This document shows positions 59,601 through 64,000 of a DNA stretch of 64,000 nucleotides, in pieces (position 1 is the stretch's first letter; every line of letters begins with the position of its first letter). Position numbers and translations under genes: made by a program. The notes beneath the pieces were generated by a model. That model made no database searches. It saw nothing but the letters and a program-made list of their open reading frames with translations, and had not been told where the DNA came from. Source of the stretch: Parelaphostrongylus tenuis (taxonomy: Eukaryota; Nematoda; Chromadorea; Rhabditida; Metastrongylidae); NCBI GenBank assembly GCA_019055375.1, contig JAHQIW010000210.1, positions 62,001 to 126,000 of the forward strand, given 5' to 3'.

Positions 59601-62311
59601 CTATTTAAGCACTATTTTCCTCTGACTGTCTCATACAAGTGTTTGCTACAAATACACAGTGCTACGGAGAATCTTTATAATAGGACGAATGCTACTGTCA
59701 AGAACATGACAGTATATCGCTAGCTTATAATTTGTTGATTAGACCTCACCGAAAAGATGAGCAGGAATAGGTCCATTCTTGCTTAGATCAGAGGGATTAG
59801 CGTATATTCCAGCAATTTGTCGTCGAATATATGCGTGGAGCTGTGAATTTGCGAAATTACAGTAGAGTCAAGTGGAACAATAATGGTAGGTAATGAAATG
59901 GCTTACATGTTTATATAAAGGCTCAATCTTTGTATAGATTTCCTCGATTTGTGCTTTGAAATCAAAAACTTGAGGAGCATTTCTTCCGGACAAATCGAAA
60001 GCACTTCTCCACATTGATCCTCCGTCGTGAAATCCGTTTCAACTTAGCACCTCAACGAAAAATTAGTGAGTCAGTATTCGTGCTCATCGGCGTTAATTTG
60101 GAAGATGATGAGTCAACTTCGAGGCATTCGATGACTTCAAAATAATTAAAGTTACAACTGAAGCCAGATATTGAACAAACCTTTATTAGTAAGTTCAATC
60201 AGTTTTTGATATGTGGGTTTCTCACGAGACAATTCTGTTAGGTACGAAATCCATAGATGTGATAGTCGAGAGGCGTCCTTCTCAGTACGGAAAATCGATT
60301 CCAAATCAATTTTTCTTAAAAAAAACTATTTTAAATTACAATATCCACATCCAGTATTGTTATTTGCGGTATAACATTTACATTTCAACATATGTCATTC
60401 TTGTGACTTCAGACAACTTACTTCAACGTGCATGGTGGTGGTAGATCCTTATCACAGATTGTGACATCGGAAGCTACTCGATTTAGCTGGAAAATCGTAA
60501 CTTTGTACGCGGAAAACCTTCATACTCTGAGACTCTAGACTTTTTTGAGACTTTATGTGAACTGGTCTATATGGGCGACCAATAAGCGATGCAGAGACTT
60601 AGGTAGGTGGCGGTAAGAAGGAAGGGAAGGCGTAGCCTTCCTGAAGCTGTTTTATTGAAGAATCTTTGCAATTTTGTCAGCTTTTACAAGTGACTTTACG
60701 TTTACTTAAGCGATGGGATTGAGGTTTATGACACAGCCTATGAGTGTACTGTATAAACAACTAATAAATACGTAACTCTAGTGATGATATTAGTGATATA
60801 TGTTTGTCAAAGTTGAGATTGAACATTATAGCTAATACGTTCCAGACGATCCGTCTTTTACTATCTAGTGCTCACCACAACTACAAGTACTCAGCATTAG
60901 AAGTACGTACAGAATTTTGAGCCTGGCTGAAATCAGCATAATCTGAAGATGAGAGAGCTGACATGCCCTCAAATGACACATAGGCAAGTTGACGTTTGAG
61001 ATCAGCATCTTGGATGGAATTCGCATCAAATTGTTTGGCTTGCATCGAAGTCGAACGAACGAATCGTGACAAAACCTGGAAATTATCAGTACGTCTAATT
61101 TTAAATAATAGGTCCTATGAGATGTTTTTCCTTAGCACAGCTTCGCAAAAGCAAATATAGAGGATATAAGAGAGACTTCAAAATGTGTCTTAGTGTCAGT
61201 GTAAAAAAAACCGGCACGAAATTTTCCCTCCATGATGCCACTGTTCATTTTATCTTCAAACAGACAAAAGATGCTGAATTCTCTCATTATAGCTTCAAAA
61301 AGGCATGCAGAGTTACTCCCACCTCTTCAGCCTCATTCAAGACTTTGCTTGGCTACCGCTGAAGCATGACTGAAGTATTTCCAACCAGCCGCCGCAACCT
61401 CTTTTAGCACCTTTGAAGTGGACAATTAGAGCAATTTGTAAATAACTTCGTGCACAAAATATTAACTAGGGAGATGATCAATATACCTTTTGTGCCTCTG
61501 TTTGGTAACCTTGGATCCATTTTCTCACTGTGGCTTCGTCTTTAATCGATCCAGGTGCCTGAAAAAATTGTTGTCAAGGAAGAATAAATTTGTTGAACGG
61601 TAAAAATAAAGGATCAAACTTCAAGTCCATCGGTGTTCCAATAACTGCTACTGCCAACAAGTGCTTGGGCAACCGGATTCGCAGATTTCGGAGCGTTCTT
61701 ATTCTTAAGCAGTTACAATATAAAATTTAAGTGAAAAACCATCTACTGACATCTAGTGACATACCGCTAGGGAACCAGTGTTGAGAAATCTATCGACAAG
61801 CTGTTCTATCACTTCAGTGTCAAGGTCGTCAGGTTGGTTTTTCTAAAGAGAAGGTAGATGCAATAAATTGATGGGCGGATAAGTGTTCCAGATCATAGCA
61901 AAAAGTCATAAGGATAATTAACCGCTTACCAACTCAACAACATCACCATAATCTTCTGTTTTGATATTGTCAAACTTGATAGCTGGTTCAGGTTCAGCTG
62001 TAGATGACTCGAAATTACCATGTGAGTGATGTTGCGGCTTTTGCTCAGACTTGGGATCTGGGTTACGTTCTGATTGAGAATGCAGTACAGGCTTTGGGGA
62101 AGCAACCACTGGAAATGGTTTCAGGTTGTGGAATAGTAGTACTTAGATTCTCAACGGATTCTAAATTATCAGTGAATACAAAAGGTTCTTTGGAGGATTC
62201 TTCGTCAATCGGCTCATGTTTAATTTGAGCCTCAGCTGCTTCGCCACCAAAGAGTGTACACATCAGAATACACAATCTCAGCAAAATAATGCGGCTTTTT
62301 GATAACCGCAT
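53682..62311 (-). CDS. acn-1: ACN-1-like inactive angiotensin-converting-enzyme homolog
   Basis: I read 21 exons: 62311-61930, 61842-61765, 61703-61620, 61558-61487, 61075-60911, 60486-60422, 60314-60181, 60034-59907, 59840-59750, 59250-59115, 59042-58896, 58815-58706, 58598-58514, 58444-58381, 58270-58148, 55538-55457, 55247-55161, 55092-54984, 54929-54666, 54517-54363, 53849-53682. About 907 residues after allowing for frame breaks, close to the length I recall for C. elegans ACN-1. A signal peptide (ILLRLCILMCTLFGG) and a Pro/Glu-rich linker precede an M2-family domain with ACE landmarks (NAxx-like RFVRSTSMQAKQFDANSIQD, GPIPAHLFG, NDRWWELRTKYEG, ATPLLEYFEPLANWL). The zinc motif HEMGH reads SLMAQ and the downstream HEAIGD reads SDAIAK, so no peptidase activity is expected. 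Exon 20 adds a six-cysteine module; exon 21 a Pro/Ser/Thr stalk and the hydrophobic tail LTAFLLAISIFLCC. In C. elegans the protein is needed for moulting. Start chosen at the first ATG after a ttgcag acceptor that could take a spliced leader. Confidence 0.85.
54363..54517 (-). other. Six-cysteine EB/EGF-like module of the ACN-1-like protein
   Basis: Exon 20 reads GGICANGQECLLDSHCNGTV, then CVCNDGLYTLEIGTS and VNCVPGNPADSGFGDGK. The six cysteines have spacing like an EB module or a compact EGF domain. It joins in phase to the ACE-like exon upstream (split glycine codon at AFPG|G) and to the stalk exon downstream, so I treat it as part of the same protein. A separate downstream gene would need its own start, which I do not see. 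Confidence 0.6.
55836..56398. mobile_element. Foldback element, family F3, in an ACN-1 intron
   Basis: Arms of about 240 bases. The left starts gtaaaattttaattcgcact and has cgatagcacaaatttcgg; the right has ccgaaat-like gagatttgtgctatcgacta and ends gatacaaaattttattc, the complement of the start. ttcttattgcgctgcaac pairs with tgtaacagcgcaataaaaag. No coding capacity. It lies in the 2.6-kb intron 58147-55539. Confidence 0.75.
57437..58013 (-). mobile_element. Internally deleted mariner-like transposon in an ACN-1 intron
   Basis: Terminal inverted repeats of about 50 bases: left ataggctgaggaaaaagtta, cttaacatccgatgaaaatt; right ttgcgagtgttaaggaactt, cttcagcctagtgtctag. On the minus strand a short broken frame (SGYIEGKVSDIDSLKERAVS then RKKRLKQKFDDSRKSRSS) corresponds to the same transposase region kept in the copy at 2217-2790, including the TAKKTKEKLDES block. 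The length (about 577 bases) and deletion pattern match that copy. Confidence 0.75.
59402..59462 (-). repeat. tRNA-like sequence in an ACN-1 intron
   Basis: On the minus strand: gctagcgcagtggatagcac (A-box-like), ccctggaaaggagaatcacg, then gggtttgaaac (weak B-box). It shares its layout with 45923-45994. The acceptor stem does not close, so it is not a functional tRNA. Confidence 0.4.
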
Positions 62312-62344
62312 GATTGAGCAATTCCAGCGATCTGCAACTAACAT

Positions 62345-64000
62345 TTCAAATAAGGTCAGCCAAAGTGGAAAGTGACGAAAAAATCGCTTTTACAGTGAAC
62401 CAGTCTTAGGAGAATTACACATAATTAGAGTTGCAATACAATGAGACTATGTCATAATGGTTAGCCAACGAGATAGCTGTTCGTCACAAAAACGAACATG
62501 ACGATTATCTTGCTTTCGAACTAGAGGTCATTTCATAATGAAAAATTTTAGAAAACGCTCGCATCTGATAGAGAAGTCAAGACCATATTCAGAACGTGCG
62601 TTTTCCAAGAATAAAACAGAAAAATTAAATCTACAATTTCATGTCAAGGTTGAATGGGAAAGAAAGATGAAAGATGGATTACGGAATATCAAGATTTCAC
62701 AAGTGACTGATATCATGAGCTCAGTTCACTGGCGCTTCGCGAGCATGATCTCGTATGAGTGCCGTTCATTAGGGCTACATAGAATGGTCTTTGTTTTGGT
62801 ATTGGCTATTATATTAGCGCTAAAAATGAGAGTAATCAGCCAGTATCTTACTGTCCCCCACTTGAAACACTGCTATTGATCCAAACGAACACAATGGGAG
62901 CAGCAATATCAGAAGTTTTGAGATCCCAAGAATCTCTCGCAGTTAGTAGACTGAGCAGTTAACTATTTGACTTACTAACTGTCAGTGACTGACCCAGCAT
63001 GGGGAACACGTCCATTGCATTTGAGCGACATGACAGCCTCGACACACGCACACAGGGAATGAGAGAGTGCAGTGCGGAGATCTATTCGACGATTCAAAGA
63101 GATGAGAGAGAACGAAACCCGAATTAGCCGAATAACTCGGCCCTTCCGGATCGCCAATGTTCTCGTGTGTTTGGGAAAGGAAGGGAATGAAGCATCACGA
63201 CAATCCCCACGTTGCAGTAGAGCCTTGTTTAGCTAAGTAGTCACCCAGAAAGCAATCAACTCGGTTTCTCTCGAACGTTCTTCTTAGCTCTCAAATTCTT
63301 TAGACCATTAAGACTTTCGCGAAAGTTCAACAAGCTTTCACCACATGCTAGTCTTAATGTAGCGAAGCTCACTGAGCTCAACACTAGCAATAGAAGAAGA
63401 AATTTTCAGCAGTTTTCGATTAAGGTTGATTTGGTGACTGAAAACTATAGTATGCCTTATGATAGCGGTAATTATCTATATAGGAGAAATGAAAATAAAA
63501 ATCGAAGCCATAATGCCTGAATAAACTGTATGTTGATGTGATACATGAATCAGAGATATCAACGACGGCCAACGTCAAGAAACTAGATATATTTACTGAT
63601 GTCATCGTCTGTTGTCGAATCAAGCCGGACTGAAGCGATTATACGTGGATGAGCAGCGTCCAATCACAGCGAATCAATTCATCAGAGGATATCAACACAA
63701 AGTGAGAATGAAATTATCTTTCCCAATTTTCTCATGCTTACGTAAAGCTCATTAATAATTTAGAATTCAGAATGCGCTATAATCACCATGTTTCCTTTGA
63801 TAAGGGTTAACTAAACCAACCTGGCTGAGGTGTTTGCTTAGTTTCAAACTATTATGTTCAGTTAACAATTAGCCAGCACTACTTCAGCGTCGGTCAAGTC
63901 AAGACGCAGCTCGAAACTTGCATCAGTGCCCTGACAAATTATCTATAGATTCTAGCGAGGAGAAAAAAAGCAAGAATAGGTCATCCCATGCAAATGATGC
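62345..64000. other. Upstream of the ACN-1-like gene, no gene recognised
   Basis: Presumed promoter side of the minus-strand gene. Open frames at 62538-62879 (plus) and 62975-63157 (minus) lack recognisable motifs and splice context. I see no TATA box or repeat family that I would defend. Confidence 0.35.

Noticed and set aside
62538..62879. 113-codon plus-strand frame upstream of the ACN-1-like gene
   Set aside because: Lysine/arginine-rich N-terminus and one hydrophobic segment but no family match or splice context; kept as intergenic.

Overview
This is eukaryotic DNA from a nematode, most likely a clade V strongylid such as a hookworm. Three things point there. The genes are split into many small exons with short introns and TTTCAG-type acceptors. 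RTE-clade LINE fragments with a GTGATAC-type 3' tail recur. A 21-exon gene on the minus strand reconstructs as the inactive ACE-like protein ACN-1. The window is gene-poor and AT-rich, and packed with decayed repeats. No prokaryotic operon, rRNA or CRISPR array is visible.

Layout. 2.2-3.2 kb: an internally deleted mariner and a tRNA-derived SINE. 4.1-5.5 kb: a 5'-truncated RTE with a target-site duplication, sitting inside an inverted-repeat element. 5.8-10.25 kb (minus): a leucine-rich-repeat protein gene whose introns hold a foldback arm and a SINE. 9.5-20 kb: LINE, mariner, SINE and foldback remnants. 20.4-21.0 kb (minus): a candidate small membrane-protein gene. 27.6-28.7 kb (minus): a four-helix, claudin/Clc-like membrane protein gene. 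30-35.6 kb: an RTE copy split by two nested inverted-repeat insertions, then SINEs, a MITE and another RTE. 36.2-39.3 kb (plus): a weak candidate for a single-pass membrane protein. 37.9-42.6 kb: RTE fragments, including a head-to-head pair that looks like one element with a 5' inversion. 46.7-47.3 kb (plus): three in-phase exons of a very histidine-rich protein. 49.5-52 kb: foldback elements. 53.7-62.3 kb (minus): the ACN-1 gene, with a foldback element and a deleted mariner in its longest intron.

The genes do not form an obvious functional cluster. ACN-1 has lost all zinc-binding residues and carries a six-cysteine module, a Pro/Ser/Thr stalk and a hydrophobic tail after the ACE-like domain, so it is probably held at the cell surface. 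Several genes contain single-base frame breaks, mostly extra bases in short homopolymers, while splice sites and phases stay almost perfect. That pattern suggests consensus errors in the assembly rather than dead genes, although degeneration is not excluded. All gene models are my own reading of splice sites and phases, with no transcript support.
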